From Bacillus mycoides (GTDB lineage: Bacteria > Bacillota > Bacilli > Bacillales > Bacillaceae_G), in assembly GCF_018742245.1 (NCBI RefSeq), contig NZ_CP036132.1, positions 4,831,001 to 4,895,000 on the forward strand: a DNA stretch of 64,000 bases, read 5' to 3'. The notes below the pieces were generated by a model. That model was not told where the DNA came from and ran no database searches. It saw only the letters and a program-made list of their open reading frames with translations. The translations under genes and the position numbers were made by a program. Numbering within the stretch: the stretch's first letter is position 1; each line of letters opens with the position of its first letter. Of the stretch, positions 33,570-43,369 are shown piece by piece.

Positions 33570-35510
33570 ATATCTCAAATGAGATAAAAATTTCATTATA
33601 TTCGTTTCCTTTATAAGCTTCTGAACAAAAATAGGTTGCTCACTTATAAAAGATAGCTCATGAAATAGTTGTTTCGTAACTTCCTTTCCATCACTCTTAA
33701 CCGCCAGCATAAATACAAGCGATACCTTCTCTACTCCCCAATCCAATGGTTCCTTAAGCGTAGCGACTGCAATTACGGATTGTTTAATTAGCTTAGGACT
33801 TCCATGTGGGATGGCGACTCCTGCTCCAATTGTCGTTGCTGACATTCTATCTCTAGCAATTGCATTTTCAATATACTCTCTCTCTACATATCCCTTTTCA
33901 TAAAGAGATTTCGCTAATCTTTCAATTAATTCATAACGATGTTCTACTTCTTGTTGTAGGAAGACCAGAAAAGGAGTCGTGTAATTCAATAACACAAAGT
34001 CCTTATTTTCATTAGAAAGTGGTTCATCTAACTTCTTCATAAAATCCTCTAATTTATTTTCTTCACTCTGCTCTAATAAAGGAGATACGACATAATGAGG
34101 AATCTTTAACTGTGGAAGATCAATCGTAGAAATTATAAGCTCTACCTTCTGATTTTTCATCAAATACTCTTCTAAATCGGACTTTGCTATACAATCCATC
34201 ACATGAACATACCGAAACTTTCTTTCAATTTTTGTCCGTAATAATTGCGACATTCCTATTCCCATATGACAAACAATAATTACATTTTTCGATACCTTTT
34301 TATCACTTAAACGCTCCATCGCTGCCTGAAAATGTAAAGTAATATACGCCGCTTCTTCCTCAGGAATTTGTAAATTTAATATTTTATTTATATCATCCAA
34401 CTCATGGATTAACATATCAAACATATACGGATACATTCGCTTAATTTCATGAAGCATTGGATTAGAAACAGAAAGATTATATTGCAAACGATTTAATGCC
34501 GTATACAGGTGCATCTGCAATCCTTCTAATAAAAATTTATCCTTCCCGAAATCGATTTCATTCAAACTAGACATACGCTCTATTAAATGCGATACAACTT
34601 GCGAAAGCACAGGACTACTCACATTGAGCTTATTTCTTTCCCATTCATCTTGATAGCGAAATTTCCCTCCTAAAATATGAATGGCTAAATAAGCCACCTC
34701 TTCTTCAGTAAAATGGACTGTAAATACAAACTCTAACCTTGTTAAAAAGTCTAAAGTCCATCCGTATTCTTTCGTCTCTCGTACAATTTTCAAATCCTCT
34801 TTAGGCATTGAAATTGGTTGTTTTAACTTCATTCTTCGAACCATAATCAATGTATGTAATAAAAGATTTTCTAACGTATCATCTGTAAAAAATGTAGAAT
34901 ATCTTTTTTGTAACGCTTTCAATTCAGTTATTACAAATTCAATTTCATGATACAAAAATTGCTTTTTAATAAATTGATTCATTAATTCCTGACTATGAAT
35001 TAAATCGGACAGTTTAGCTAACGCTTTCCTCTTACTTCTCTCTTCTCCTTCTACTGTTAATCCTACCCTTTGCTTTGAAATTAACTCTAATTCCAGTTCC
35101 TCAAACCACTTTTCAATTTTATCTAAATCCTTCTTAATCGTAGCTCGATTGACAAAATATCGCATGGCAAGCTCCTGTACCGTAACCGTTTTGACACTCA
35201 TCAACAAGCTGTACGCAATTTGCAATAATCTCTCTTCATCTGATTCATAACTTATATCCTGTCTTACAGCATACAGTCTATTGAACAAATTCGACTTATC
35301 ATAATCCTTAATCTCTAAATACACACCTAAACCCGGTTTCCGAATAAGAATTGCATCTGAATACCTTTCTAAATACTCCTCAATCACTTTAAAGTCATTG
35401 CGAATCGTCTTCTCAGAACAGCCTACCCTATCAGCAAGCTCCTGCACTAACAAATACTCATTCGGCTCAGATAATAAAACATGTAAAATTTCCTGTTGCC
35501 TTTTATTCAT
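33564..35510 (-). CDS. manR: PRD-containing PTS-controlled activator ManR
   Basis: This 648-residue regulator has two N-terminal helix-turn-helix segments (NEYLLVQELADRVGCSEKT and the VTVQELAMRYFVNRAT region), two PTS regulation domains, an EIIB-like domain (Cys414 in IVCHMGIGMSQ) and a C-terminal EIIA domain (His566 in AIPHGSP). Phosphorylation by HPr and by the mannose permease lets it respond to mannose. These positions nearly match B. subtilis ManR. AGGTGA lies before ATG at 35510; the GTG at 35519 has no signal. Confidence 0.9.
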   Translation of the reverse strand: MNKRQQEILHVLLSEPNEYLLVQELADRVGCSEKTIRNDFKVIEEYLERYSDAILIRKPGLGVYLEIKDYDKSNLFNRLYAVRQDISYESDEERLLQIAYSLLMSVKTVTVQELAMRYFVNRATIKKDLDKIEKWFEELELELISKQRVGLTVEGEERSKRKALAKLSDLIHSQELMNQFIKKQFLYHEIEFVITELKALQKRYSTFFTDDTLENLLLHTLIMVRRMKLKQPISMPKEDLKIVRETKEYGWTLDFLTRLEFVFTVHFTEEEVAYLAIHILGGKFRYQDEWERNKLNVSSPVLSQVVSHLIERMSSLNEIDFGKDKFLLEGLQMHLYTALNRLQYNLSVSNPMLHEIKRMYPYMFDMLIHELDDINKILNLQIPEEEAAYITLHFQAAMERLSDKKVSKNVIIVCHMGIGMSQLLRTKIERKFRYVHVMDCIAKSDLEEYLMKNQKVELIISTIDLPQLKIPHYVVSPLLEQSEENKLEDFMKKLDEPLSNENKDFVLLNYTTPFLVFLQQEVEHRYELIERLAKSLYEKGYVEREYIENAIARDRMSATTIGAGVAIPHGSPKLIKQSVIAVATLKEPLDWGVEKVSLVFMLAVKSDGKEVTKQLFHELSFISEQPIFVQKLIKETNIMKFLSHLRYE

Positions 35511-35640
35511 CTGCTTCACCTGTCTCTTCTATCCTTTACAAACAGTACGTTACTAACTTAGTGTATTTATCATAACATATTGGTAGATTAGTGAATCGAT
35601 GGATTTTATTGTTTGGAATTTGTTCATTTTTATATACACA

Positions 35641-35683
35641 AAAAAACCTCAAAAGTAGTCAAAAAACTACTTTTGAGGTTTTA
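35641..35683 (-). terminator. Terminator at the end of the polysaccharide locus
   Basis: AACCTCAAAAGTAG and CTACTTTTGAGGTT form a 14-bp stem, with T run on minus, directly behind galE. Confidence 0.88.
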
Positions 35684-35690
35684 AAAATTA

Positions 35691-36683
35691 TTATTTCTCA
35701 TAACCATTAGGTTTCTTCTGATGCCGATTCCACGCATGCTCGATAATCGTCTTTACATTTACATACTCAGGATTCCATCCTAACTTCTCTTTCGCCTTTT
35801 GAGAAGAAGCTACTAAGCGCGCTGGATCTCCTGCACGACGTGGCGCTACCTCAGCTGGAATCTCATGATCCGTAACTTCACGAACTGCATCAACAATTTC
35901 TTTCACACTGAAGCCATTACCATTTCCTAAATTGTAGAAATCACTTTCTCCACCATTTTGCAGGTCCTTAAGCCCTAAGAAATGAGCTGCCACTAAATCT
36001 TCAACATGAATATAATCACGGATACAAGTACCATCTGGTGTATTATAATCATCACCAAACATCATAATCTTCTCACGTTGACCTAACGCCACTTGTAAAA
36101 CAAGAGGAATTAAATGTGTCTCTGGGCGATGATCTTCCCCAATAATACCACTTGGATTTGCACCAGCCACATTAAAGTATCTGAAAATCTTATAACGTAA
36201 ATTTGAAGCTTGGCTATACCAATGAAGCATCTTCTCAATCGCTAACTTCGTCTCTCCGTACGTATTCGTCGGATTTGTCATCGTTTCCTCAGTAATAAGG
36301 TCTACATCTACCTCACCATAAGTCGCCGCAGTAGAAGAGAAAATAAACTTATCTACTTTAAACTCGTCCATTACTTCTAGCAAGCAAAGTGCACCGAACA
36401 CATTGTTATTATAATATTGAAGAGGCTTCTCCATACTAACTCCAACTAAAGAATCAGCCGCAAAATGCATAACCGCCTCGATATTTTCTTGTTTAAAAAC
36501 ATCTCTTAAAAATGCTTTATCACGAAGGTCACCCTTATAAAACTTCGCACCTTCCGTAATCGCATCTTCATGACCAGTTTGTAAGTTATCTACTACTACT
36601 ACAGATAAACCTTCGTCTACTAATTTTTTCACAGCGTGAGAACCGATATAGCCCGCTCCGCCGCAGATTAAGATTGAATTCAT
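35691..36683 (-). CDS. galE: UDP-glucose 4-epimerase
   Basis: This 330-residue short-chain dehydrogenase interconverts UDP-glucose and UDP-galactose. The NAD-binding GGAGYIGSH is at residues 8-16, the catalytic Ser/Tyr/Lys are in FSSTAATYGE and NTYGETKLAIE, and RYFNVAGA follows. TAGGAAGAAAACA precedes the ATG. It is the last gene of the polysaccharide locus and can supply UDP-galactose to it, working with galU. Confidence 0.94.
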   Translation of the reverse strand: MNSILICGGAGYIGSHAVKKLVDEGLSVVVVDNLQTGHEDAITEGAKFYKGDLRDKAFLRDVFKQENIEAVMHFAADSLVGVSMEKPLQYYNNNVFGALCLLEVMDEFKVDKFIFSSTAATYGEVDVDLITEETMTNPTNTYGETKLAIEKMLHWYSQASNLRYKIFRYFNVAGANPSGIIGEDHRPETHLIPLVLQVALGQREKIMMFGDDYNTPDGTCIRDYIHVEDLVAAHFLGLKDLQNGGESDFYNLGNGNGFSVKEIVDAVREVTDHEIPAEVAPRRAGDPARLVASSQKAKEKLGWNPEYVNVKTIIEHAWNRHQKKPNGYEK

Positions 36684-36730
36684 TGTTTTCTTCCTACATA
36701 TATACTAGGATTTCTTAATTACTTTCTTAT

Positions 36731-36766
36731 TATAAAATGTATACGATTTCTCGTATACATTTTATA
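36731..36766 (-). terminator. 16-bp hairpin with GAAA loop between SGNH gene and galE
   Basis: The arms 36731-36746 and 36751-36766 are perfectly complementary; on minus the loop reads GAAA, a stable GNRA tetraloop. The 3' side ends TTTTATAA, so it may act as a weak terminator or as an mRNA-stabilising hairpin for the polysaccharide transcript. Confidence 0.55.
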
Positions 36767-36775
36767 TATCATTCA

Positions 36776-37594
36776 TTACTTAGCTACAAAATAATCCGTT
36801 ACATATTGTGCCCAAACTTCATGCCCTTTAGCACTTGGGAAACCGAACTCCTCTTGTAAGTACGGTAAAATTGCTTTCGTTGTTGCATCAGGCCATGCTC
36901 CCCAATGATCAACATATGTATAACCATTTTGCGTCGCAAATTGTTTTAACGCTTCAATCGATTTCGGATAATTCTTCGCACCATACACTGGGTTTGGTGG
37001 TTGAATCATAATTGTAGCGCCCTTTGCACTAGTAGACAGTGCCTGTACAAACTTCTGTGTATTCACAACAGAATTTCCATTACCAGTTTTACTATTATCA
37101 GTAATAAATGGTGGCTCAAATAAAATTACATCTGGATTGTCCTTCGCAATCTCTTTATCACGTTTATTCGCGATTAATTCTTCTGTACTTTCACCCTTAT
37201 ATTCCTTTACCGTCACATTCCATATACCTTTACCATAAGAAGCCTCTAAATTAGCAGTTAACTTAGCTGCCCAAGCATCTTTTTCAGATGAAGAAGCTTG
37301 ATCACCAACAATAACAAAATTTACTGCCTTTTTATCCTCAGCAGCCTTCTTTAACTTCTCTTTCACTGCATCTGGCAAGTTCTTTGCGTATGCTTCATTA
37401 AAAGATGCCTTTGCATCTTCTTTTTTCTCTTCTTTCTTCGCTCCGCTATCTTTCACTTCAGCCTTTGTCTTCGTTACTTCGCTCGTTTGCCCTGTTGCAT
37501 TCGCAACTTTCTTATTCCAATACAATTTACCGCTCACAACCGAAGCAACAAACAGTACAAAAATGAAAAGGACAAGAACTGATTTCTTATTCAT
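36776..37594 (-). CDS. SGNH/GDSL-like extracellular hydrolase
   Basis: This 272-residue protein has one N-terminal membrane anchor (about 5-23), a Lys/Glu-rich stalk (about 40-65) and an extracellular SGNH fold. The block I nucleophile lies in FVIVGDQASSS (GDQAS in place of the usual GDS); the late Asp/His pair would be D-x-x-H-like in FPSAKGHEVW. Such proteins add or remove acetyl groups on wall polymers. GAGGTGAATCG precedes the ATG. Placement behind an LCP ligase suggests modification of the exported polymer; substrate unknown. Confidence 0.78.
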   Translation of the reverse strand: MNKKSVLVLFIFVLFVASVVSGKLYWNKKVANATGQTSEVTKTKAEVKDSGAKKEEKKEDAKASFNEAYAKNLPDAVKEKLKKAAEDKKAVNFVIVGDQASSSEKDAWAAKLTANLEASYGKGIWNVTVKEYKGESTEELIANKRDKEIAKDNPDVILFEPPFITDNSKTGNGNSVVNTQKFVQALSTSAKGATIMIQPPNPVYGAKNYPKSIEALKQFATQNGYTYVDHWGAWPDATTKAILPYLQEEFGFPSAKGHEVWAQYVTDYFVAK

Positions 37595-37653
37595 CGATTC
37601 ACCTCATCTATTAATCTCACAACATATAATACTAATATAAATTCATGCAAAAA

Positions 37654-37685
37654 TAAACCCAACTCCTTCCAAAGGAGTTGGGTTC
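37654..37685 (-). terminator. Intra-locus terminator after the LCP gene
   Basis: AACCCAACTCCTT and AAGGAGTTGGGTT form a 13-bp stem with 2-4 nt loop, then TTTATTTTT on minus. It would stop most polymerase before the SGNH gene and galE unless antitermination occurs. Confidence 0.82.
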
Positions 37686-37693
37686 AATACATA

Positions 37694-38608
37694 TTACTTA
37701 GTCAATTCAAGATGCGCTTTTAACTTGTTTGTTAAATCTTGTTTTGCTGCATCTGGAACATAGTAGTACCAAATACCGTCAGCGGCTTTGTGACCGTCAC
37801 CTGGGATTTGGATTTCTTCACTGTTCTGTATACAATCTTTATAGTTCTTTTGAATATCAAACATTTGATCTTGAGTTAGACTTGTTTTTACGTTTTTCTC
37901 GATTGCTTTTAATACGTCACCATAGTTTGCCAAAGAAGATACACTTGCACCCTTTTTAATTACTGCTTGGATTACTTGACGTTGGCGCATTTGACGACCA
38001 AAGTCACCGCGAGCATCTTGATATCTCATTCTAGAATATAGCAATGCTTTTTCTCCATTTAAATGCAACTCACCTTTTGCATAATGAACGCCATCAATTG
38101 TAAAGTCCATATCATTATTAATATCTACTCCACCAACAGCATCTACAATATCTTTAAATCCTTCCATATTCACTTCAATATAGTGATCAACAGGAATATT
38201 CAAGAAATTTTCTACTGTTTTTACCGTCATATTAATCCCACCAAAAGCATAAGCATGATTAATCTTATCTTTCTTTCCTTTTCCTATAATCTCTGTATAA
38301 GAATCGCGTGGAATACTTGTAATCTTCATCGATTTTTTAGCGGGATTTAGCGTAAATAACATTAAAGAATCCGAACGCCCCTGATCTTCACCACGTTGAT
38401 CTACACCCATCATTAAAATGGAAATAGGCTTTTTATCAGCTACATCAACTTTTTCTGAACGTTTATCAGATTTATCACGATCTAATGGCTTATGAACTGC
38501 ATCCAATGTATTAGTTACGTTAGAGTAAACATGATAAGCATATGCTCCTCCTCCAATAATGAGCACACCTATTATACCGAGAATCCAAAATAAAATTTTC
38601 TTTTTCAT
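37694..38608 (-). CDS. LytR-CpsA-Psr (LCP) family glycopolymer transferase
   Basis: This 304-residue protein has one N-terminal helix (about 5-25) and an extracellular LCP domain. The hallmark residues are seen in ILMMGVDQRGEDQGRSDSLM, SIPRDSYTEI and the later YSRMRYQDARGDFGRQMRQR. LCP enzymes transfer undecaprenyl-linked glycopolymers to peptidoglycan. Its place in the locus suggests that it anchors the assembled polysaccharide to the wall. Confidence 0.92.
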   Translation of the reverse strand: MKKKILFWILGIIGVLIIGGGAYAYHVYSNVTNTLDAVHKPLDRDKSDKRSEKVDVADKKPISILMMGVDQRGEDQGRSDSLMLFTLNPAKKSMKITSIPRDSYTEIIGKGKKDKINHAYAFGGINMTVKTVENFLNIPVDHYIEVNMEGFKDIVDAVGGVDINNDMDFTIDGVHYAKGELHLNGEKALLYSRMRYQDARGDFGRQMRQRQVIQAVIKKGASVSSLANYGDVLKAIEKNVKTSLTQDQMFDIQKNYKDCIQNSEEIQIPGDGHKAADGIWYYYVPDAAKQDLTNKLKAHLELTK

Positions 38609-38719
38609 TCTTATACCCTCTTTGCTTATAATTACAAATAAAATACTAAGACCTCTTCATTATATTATAGCAATAACAATAAATGATAAAGCTAAATCAT
38701 AAAATTAATGTGACCTATT

Positions 38720-39667
38720 CTATGGATGAGAAACAATCAAAGTCACATTTCCTTTTATAACAAAACTTTCAATTCCGGCTGGAAGAATAAAATGATCTCC
38801 TTTTTTTATACTAAATTCCCCACTTACGGTTCTTAACGTCGCTTCACCTTCAATTACACTGGCTAATTGAAATGGTTGATTCTGTTGAAAAGATGCTTCC
38901 ATTCGAATCTCCCATTTATAAACCGAAAAATACTTTTCTTGTACATATTTAGTGATGATGGCGCCATTCTCTTTTTTAATTTCAGGATAAACCTTATAAT
39001 CCTCATGAGGAATCATCGATACAGCAATTGATTTTTCAACATGTAGTTCTCGCTTATTTCCATCAACACCAACACGATCATAATCATAAACACGGTATGT
39101 AGTATCTGAACTTTGCTGCGTTTCCAACACTAATGTTCCTTCACATAAAGCATGGATAGTTCCACTTGGTACATAGAAAAAATCACCAGGCTTAATTGGT
39201 ATTCGACGTAGCAATCGATTCCACTCATTATTCTCAATCATACCCTTAAATTCTTCTTTAGTTTGAGCAGTATGCCCGTACACCATTTCAGCATTTTTTT
39301 TACAATCAATAATATACCAGCACTCTGTTTTCCCTAACTCACCGTTTTCATGAATATTTGCAAAATCATCATTTGGATGTACTTGTACAGATAAATCCTT
39401 TTTTGCATCCAAAATTTTAGTTAATAACGGAAACTGATCAGCTTGATAGTTACCGAATAATGCTCTATGTTCATCCCATAGTTGCTTTAACGTTAAACCT
39501 TTATATTTACCGCTCTTTACAATACTTGGTCCATTTAAATGAGCAGAAATTCCCCAGCACTCACCGGTAGTTTGTGAAGGTAACTCATAGTTAAATCCTT
39601 TTAAAGATTCCCCCCCCCAAATCCGCTCCTGTAACACTGGTTGAAAAAATAATGGTTCTTTATACAA
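38720..39667 (-). CDS. manA: Mannose-6-phosphate isomerase, second copy (polysaccharide locus)
   Basis: This 315-residue class I isomerase is closely similar to the manP-linked enzyme at 30505-31449 (same QVHPNDDFA, GKTECWYII, VPSGTIHAL segments). Here it directs fructose 6-phosphate towards mannose 6-phosphate for GDP-mannose. It starts with TTG, 5 nt after GTGGAG. Near the N terminus the codons for Trp-Gly-Gly-Glu contain a run of nine G (nine C on plus at 39610-39618), which the paralogue lacks. A one-base slip there would destroy the frame about 18 codons in. Confidence 0.92.
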   Translation of the reverse strand: MYKEPLFFQPVLQERIWGGESLKGFNYELPSQTTGECWGISAHLNGPSIVKSGKYKGLTLKQLWDEHRALFGNYQADQFPLLTKILDAKKDLSVQVHPNDDFANIHENGELGKTECWYIIDCKKNAEMVYGHTAQTKEEFKGMIENNEWNRLLRRIPIKPGDFFYVPSGTIHALCEGTLVLETQQSSDTTYRVYDYDRVGVDGNKRELHVEKSIAVSMIPHEDYKVYPEIKKENGAIITKYVQEKYFSVYKWEIRMEASFQQNQPFQLASVIEGEATLRTVSGEFSIKKGDHFILPAGIESFVIKGNVTLIVSHP

Positions 39668-39703
39668 AATAACTCCACCTCTAGTTGCACTTACTACTAA
39701 TTT

Positions 39704-41077
39704 TTACTTCTTTAAATAACAAACTTCCTCTATTTCATTCCATTGCATATAAATCCGAACAATATCTTCCTCAACTAATTCGCTACCTGATTGCACTTCA
39801 ATAAATTCTAAATCTGTAACAGCCTTAATCGCATGTTTTTGCCTCGGCTGAATTTCTAATACATCCCCAGGACGAACAACTCGTATTTCATCATCTAATA
39901 CAAAAATCCCTTCACCTTTTACTATTGTCCAAACTTCACTTCTATTATTATGGTATTGGTAGCTTAGATTTTTACTAGCTGTAATACCTATACGCTTTGT
40001 TAACACTTCATTCCCATCATCATATTTAGTATGATCTAGCACACGATACCATCCCCAGCGACGCTCTTCATACATTGGTCTTTGATCCCAATCTCCCACT
40101 AATTCTTTCACTCGAGGGCTTGCGTCCTTTTCTGAAACTAAAATACCATCTGGGCTAGCAGCTACAATTATGTTAGAAAGGCCTAATACAGAAACTGGGA
40201 TATCTAACTCATTAATAATATGATTTTGCTCACATTCAATTCCCATATTTCCCTTACCAAGGACGTTCGTTCCCATTTCTTCCGTAAGGGTATTCCAAGT
40301 TCCAAGATCTTTCCATGAACCATTATAAGGTAATGCAATAATATTCTCTGTTTTTTCTACCACTTCATAGTCAAAACTTATCTTTGGTAAACTTGCATAT
40401 TGTTGGACTAATACATCATATTGAACAGGAAGCCCTTTTTGATCTAATAAGGAGATAATTTTATCTAATTTAAATGCAAATACACCACAATTCCAAAGTG
40501 CATTTTGTTTTAGCAATCCTTCAGCTTCTGCAGTTACTGGCTTTTCTTTAAAATGACTTACTTGAATAATTTCCTGTGTACTTGCCTCTACATTGGGAAC
40601 AATATAACCATATTTCTCGGATGGATATGTAGGTGTAACCCCCATTAAACCTAAATCTGCATTTGAAGAGTTTAGTGCTTTCTCTAAATCTAGTAACCTT
40701 TCAAAGAAACTATTTTCTACGTATGGATCTACAGGTAATACACCTACAACCTCATTCAAATCAACGTGCTCTTTAGAGTATAAATATGAAGCTGCAAGAG
40801 CAATTGCCGGAAATGTATCACGACGCTCTGGTTCAATGATAATAGGTACATCATTTCCTAACTGACTATTAATCATATCTACTTGAGATTTACTTGTAGC
40901 AATAACTGCATCATTTTCAATCCCTAAGCTTTTTAATTGTCCCCATACCCTTTGAACCATAGATTGCATTTCATCATTCTCATTTTTAAGTACTTTTAAA
41001 AATTGCTTAGAACGCGAATCATTTGATAATGGCCATAAACGTTTTCCTGAACCACCAGATAATAATATTAATTTCAT
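39704..41077 (-). CDS. manC: Mannose-1-phosphate guanylyltransferase (with C-terminal isomerase-type cupin)
   Basis: This 457-residue enzyme makes GDP-mannose from mannose 1-phosphate and GTP. The N-terminal nucleotidyltransferase has LLSGGSGKRLWPLS and FKEKP; the C-terminal cupin (about 340-455, YQYHNNRSEVWTIVKG and RPGDVLEIQPRQKHAI) is the type II phosphomannose isomerase-like domain found in bifunctional ManC/AlgA proteins. AAGGGAGTGGAAAT precedes the ATG. A phosphomannomutase is not encoded nearby and must come from elsewhere. Confidence 0.92.
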   Translation of the reverse strand: MKLILLSGGSGKRLWPLSNDSRSKQFLKVLKNENDEMQSMVQRVWGQLKSLGIENDAVIATSKSQVDMINSQLGNDVPIIIEPERRDTFPAIALAASYLYSKEHVDLNEVVGVLPVDPYVENSFFERLLDLEKALNSSNADLGLMGVTPTYPSEKYGYIVPNVEASTQEIIQVSHFKEKPVTAEAEGLLKQNALWNCGVFAFKLDKIISLLDQKGLPVQYDVLVQQYASLPKISFDYEVVEKTENIIALPYNGSWKDLGTWNTLTEEMGTNVLGKGNMGIECEQNHIINELDIPVSVLGLSNIIVAASPDGILVSEKDASPRVKELVGDWDQRPMYEERRWGWYRVLDHTKYDDGNEVLTKRIGITASKNLSYQYHNNRSEVWTIVKGEGIFVLDDEIRVVRPGDVLEIQPRQKHAIKAVTDLEFIEVQSGSELVEEDIVRIYMQWNEIEEVCYLKK

Positions 41078-41097
41078 ATTTCCACTCCCTTACAAAA

Positions 41098-41131
41098 AAT
41101 AAAAAAAGGTGAAGATATTATCTCCTCACCC
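41098..41131 (-). terminator. Intra-locus terminator before manC
   Basis: On minus, GGTGAGGAGAT pairs with ATCTTCACC (two-base bulge), followed by a T7-ATTTTTT tract. It lies between the GT4 gene and manC in the middle of the locus. Confidence 0.72.
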
Positions 41132-42253
41132 TAGAAATTTTTCTTTATATTTTTCCTCTACAATACTTCTAATCTCTTCTCTAAATCTTTCTGGCGAAAA
41201 TCTTATAGCATTCTCTCTACAATTAGATGGAGTAAACTTATCATAGCTTTGTTCAAATTCTTTAACCTTCTCAACAATACTTTCAATAGTCTGCTCTTTA
41301 AAGAATAGACCAGTTGGTTTCTCATGATTTAAATCTAAAACAGTTTCTGTAGCTCCACCCTTACCATATGTAATAACAGGTGTACCACAAGCCTGTGCCT
41401 CCACTGGTGTAATACCAAAATCCTCTTCTGCAGCAAAGACGAATGCTTTTGCACGCTGCATGTGTTCTTTCAACACCTCAAATGATTGATACCCTAAAAT
41501 CTGGACATTCGCTTTAGCCTTTGCCTTCACCTTCTCAAAATCCGGTCCATCACCAATTACAATCAATTTTTTATCTGGCATATGGGCAAATGCTTCAACA
41601 ATTAAATCAATTTTCTTATATGGCACCATACGTGATGCAGTCACATAAAAATCTTCTTTTTGTTCATGCAGTGTAAATGCAGAGATATCAACAGGTGGAT
41701 AAATAACATCCGATTCTCTTCTATACACTTTCCATATTCTACGTCCGATAAACTTCGAATTACCTACAAAGTAGTCTACGCCATTTGCAGTACGGTAATC
41801 CCAATTTCTTATTTTATGTAAAATAGATTTTGTTAACAGTCCCTTAAGACCTTTTTCTAATTTTGCTTCTTTTAAATATTGGTGCTGTAAATCCCATGCG
41901 TAACGAATAGGTGAATGTACATAAGATATGTGCAACTGATCTGGTCCTGTTAAAACCCCTTTTGCTACAGCATGAGAACTAGAAAGGATAACATCATACT
42001 TTGATAAATCTAACTGTTCAATAGCCAAAGGCATTAAAGGAAGATAATTTCTGTATTTTTTCTTCGCGAAAGGTAACTTCTGAACAAATGTTGTACTAAC
42101 CTCTTTGTTCTTAATAAATCCTCGCTCTTTTTCATCTAAAAAATCTACTAAACTAAACAAATCTGCTTCTGGAAATACTTCAAGCATCTGCTCTAATACT
42201 TTTTCTGCACCAGCGTATGTTACAAGCCAGTCATGAACTATTGCTATTTTCAT
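41126..42253 (-). CDS. GT4 glycosyltransferase, probable mannosyltransferase
   Basis: This 375-residue GT-B enzyme starts MKIAIVHDWLVTYAGAEKVL, typical of WbaZ/WbdB-like GDP-mannose-using transferases. The donor-site motif is AAEEDFGITPVEAQACGTP (E-x7-E), and TASRMVPYKK opens the C-terminal domain. It lies next to manC, consistent with transfer of mannose, but donor specificity is inferred. Confidence 0.85.
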   Translation of the reverse strand: MKIAIVHDWLVTYAGAEKVLEQMLEVFPEADLFSLVDFLDEKERGFIKNKEVSTTFVQKLPFAKKKYRNYLPLMPLAIEQLDLSKYDVILSSSHAVAKGVLTGPDQLHISYVHSPIRYAWDLQHQYLKEAKLEKGLKGLLTKSILHKIRNWDYRTANGVDYFVGNSKFIGRRIWKVYRRESDVIYPPVDISAFTLHEQKEDFYVTASRMVPYKKIDLIVEAFAHMPDKKLIVIGDGPDFEKVKAKAKANVQILGYQSFEVLKEHMQRAKAFVFAAEEDFGITPVEAQACGTPVITYGKGGATETVLDLNHEKPTGLFFKEQTIESIVEKVKEFEQSYDKFTPSNCRENAIRFSPERFREEIRSIVEEKYKEKFLG

Positions 42254-42265
42254 TTTAAAATTCTC

Positions 42266-43336
42266 CTATAACATCTTTATATGCTCTAATAGCTTCATAG
42301 CTGCATCATTCCAATTATATTTCTCCACAAATTGCTGCGCCTCTTTTTTCGAATTCGAACTTTTCGATTGATCAACTAATTGGATTTTTTCTGCAAGGTC
42401 ATTCGCATTGGTTGGATCAAAATATGTGGCATGCTCACCACATATTTCAGGGATGCAAGCAGCGTTAGAAGCGATAACCGGACACCCCATCGCCATTGCT
42501 TCTAATGGAGGTAATCCAAATCCCTCATATATTGAAGGGAATAAAAATACTTTTGCATTTTTATATAATGTGACCAACTCCTCGTCACTAACATATCCCG
42601 TCCATATAATATCCTGGTCGGATTCCATATTTTCATTTGCAAAAACTTTTGATTGTTTTCCTCCAACAATAACAACTTGTGCCTTAAGACTTGTCATACT
42701 AGTCATTGCTTCTGCAATGACTTTAAAGTTTTTATTAGGGTTCATACTACTTACAGCTAAAATATATTCCCCTGATGTCAACTGGTGTTTTTCTAGAATA
42801 CTTTCCTCGGGTTTTCTTTCCCAAATATGATCTATTCCATTGTAAATAACATCTATTTTAGATTTCATACTAGGAAAATAACTAACTAGTTCTCTTTTCG
42901 AAAAATTTGAAACTGTAATAATTTTTTTAGCTGATTTCGACAATTTGCTATATAAAAAACGGTACCATAATAAAAATGCTTTTGAAAAGCCTTCTGGATA
43001 AGTACATACTGCGGCATCATGAATCATTACAATTTGATTTTTTTTATATATTGGTCCTGTATTGCAAAAGTTTATAAGTATATTATTTTGAGTATAAATA
43101 GGTAGAATTAATTGTTCCCACAAATGCCCTTTTAAAATACCTATTTTTTTTATTTTTATATTTTCTAACTTCAATGTCTTAATTGTATCTTTTGGTACTA
43201 AAATAATAACCTCTAATTCATTTTCACATTTAAGTGTATTTAATAATACATCTATTTCCTTTACAAGTTCTTCCGCTACCCTTTGAACCCCCGTAGTTTT
43301 TTGTGTTAAAAATCTACCATTTATATAAATTCTCAT
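42266..43336 (-). CDS. GT4 glycosyltransferase
   Basis: This 356-residue GT-B enzyme begins [20 protein letters not shown], typical of mannosyltransferases of the WbdA/MtfA type. It ends with [19 protein letters not shown] (E-x7-E) and a [13 protein letters not shown] segment. AAGAGGTAATGTCAA precedes the ATG. It acts on the inner face of the membrane, building the repeat unit. Confidence 0.85.
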   Translation of the reverse strand: MRIYINGRFLTQKTTGVQRVAEELVKEIDVLLNTLKCENELEVIILVPKDTIKTLKLENIKIKKIGILKGHLWEQLILPIYTQNNILINFCNTGPIYKKNQIVMIHDAAVCTYPEGFSKAFLLWYRFLYSKLSKSAKKIITVSNFSKRELVSYFPSMKSKIDVIYNGIDHIWERKPEESILEKHQLTSGEYILAVSSMNPNKNFKVIAEAMTSMTSLKAQVVIVGGKQSKVFANENMESDQDIIWTGYVSDEELVTLYKNAKVFLFPSIYEGFGLPPLEAMAMGCPVIASNAACIPEICGEHATYFDPTNANDLAEKIQLVDQSKSSNSKKEAQQFVEKYNWNDAAMKLLEHIKML

Positions 43337-43369
43337 TTGACATTACCTCTTAACTAAAATTACCTACTT

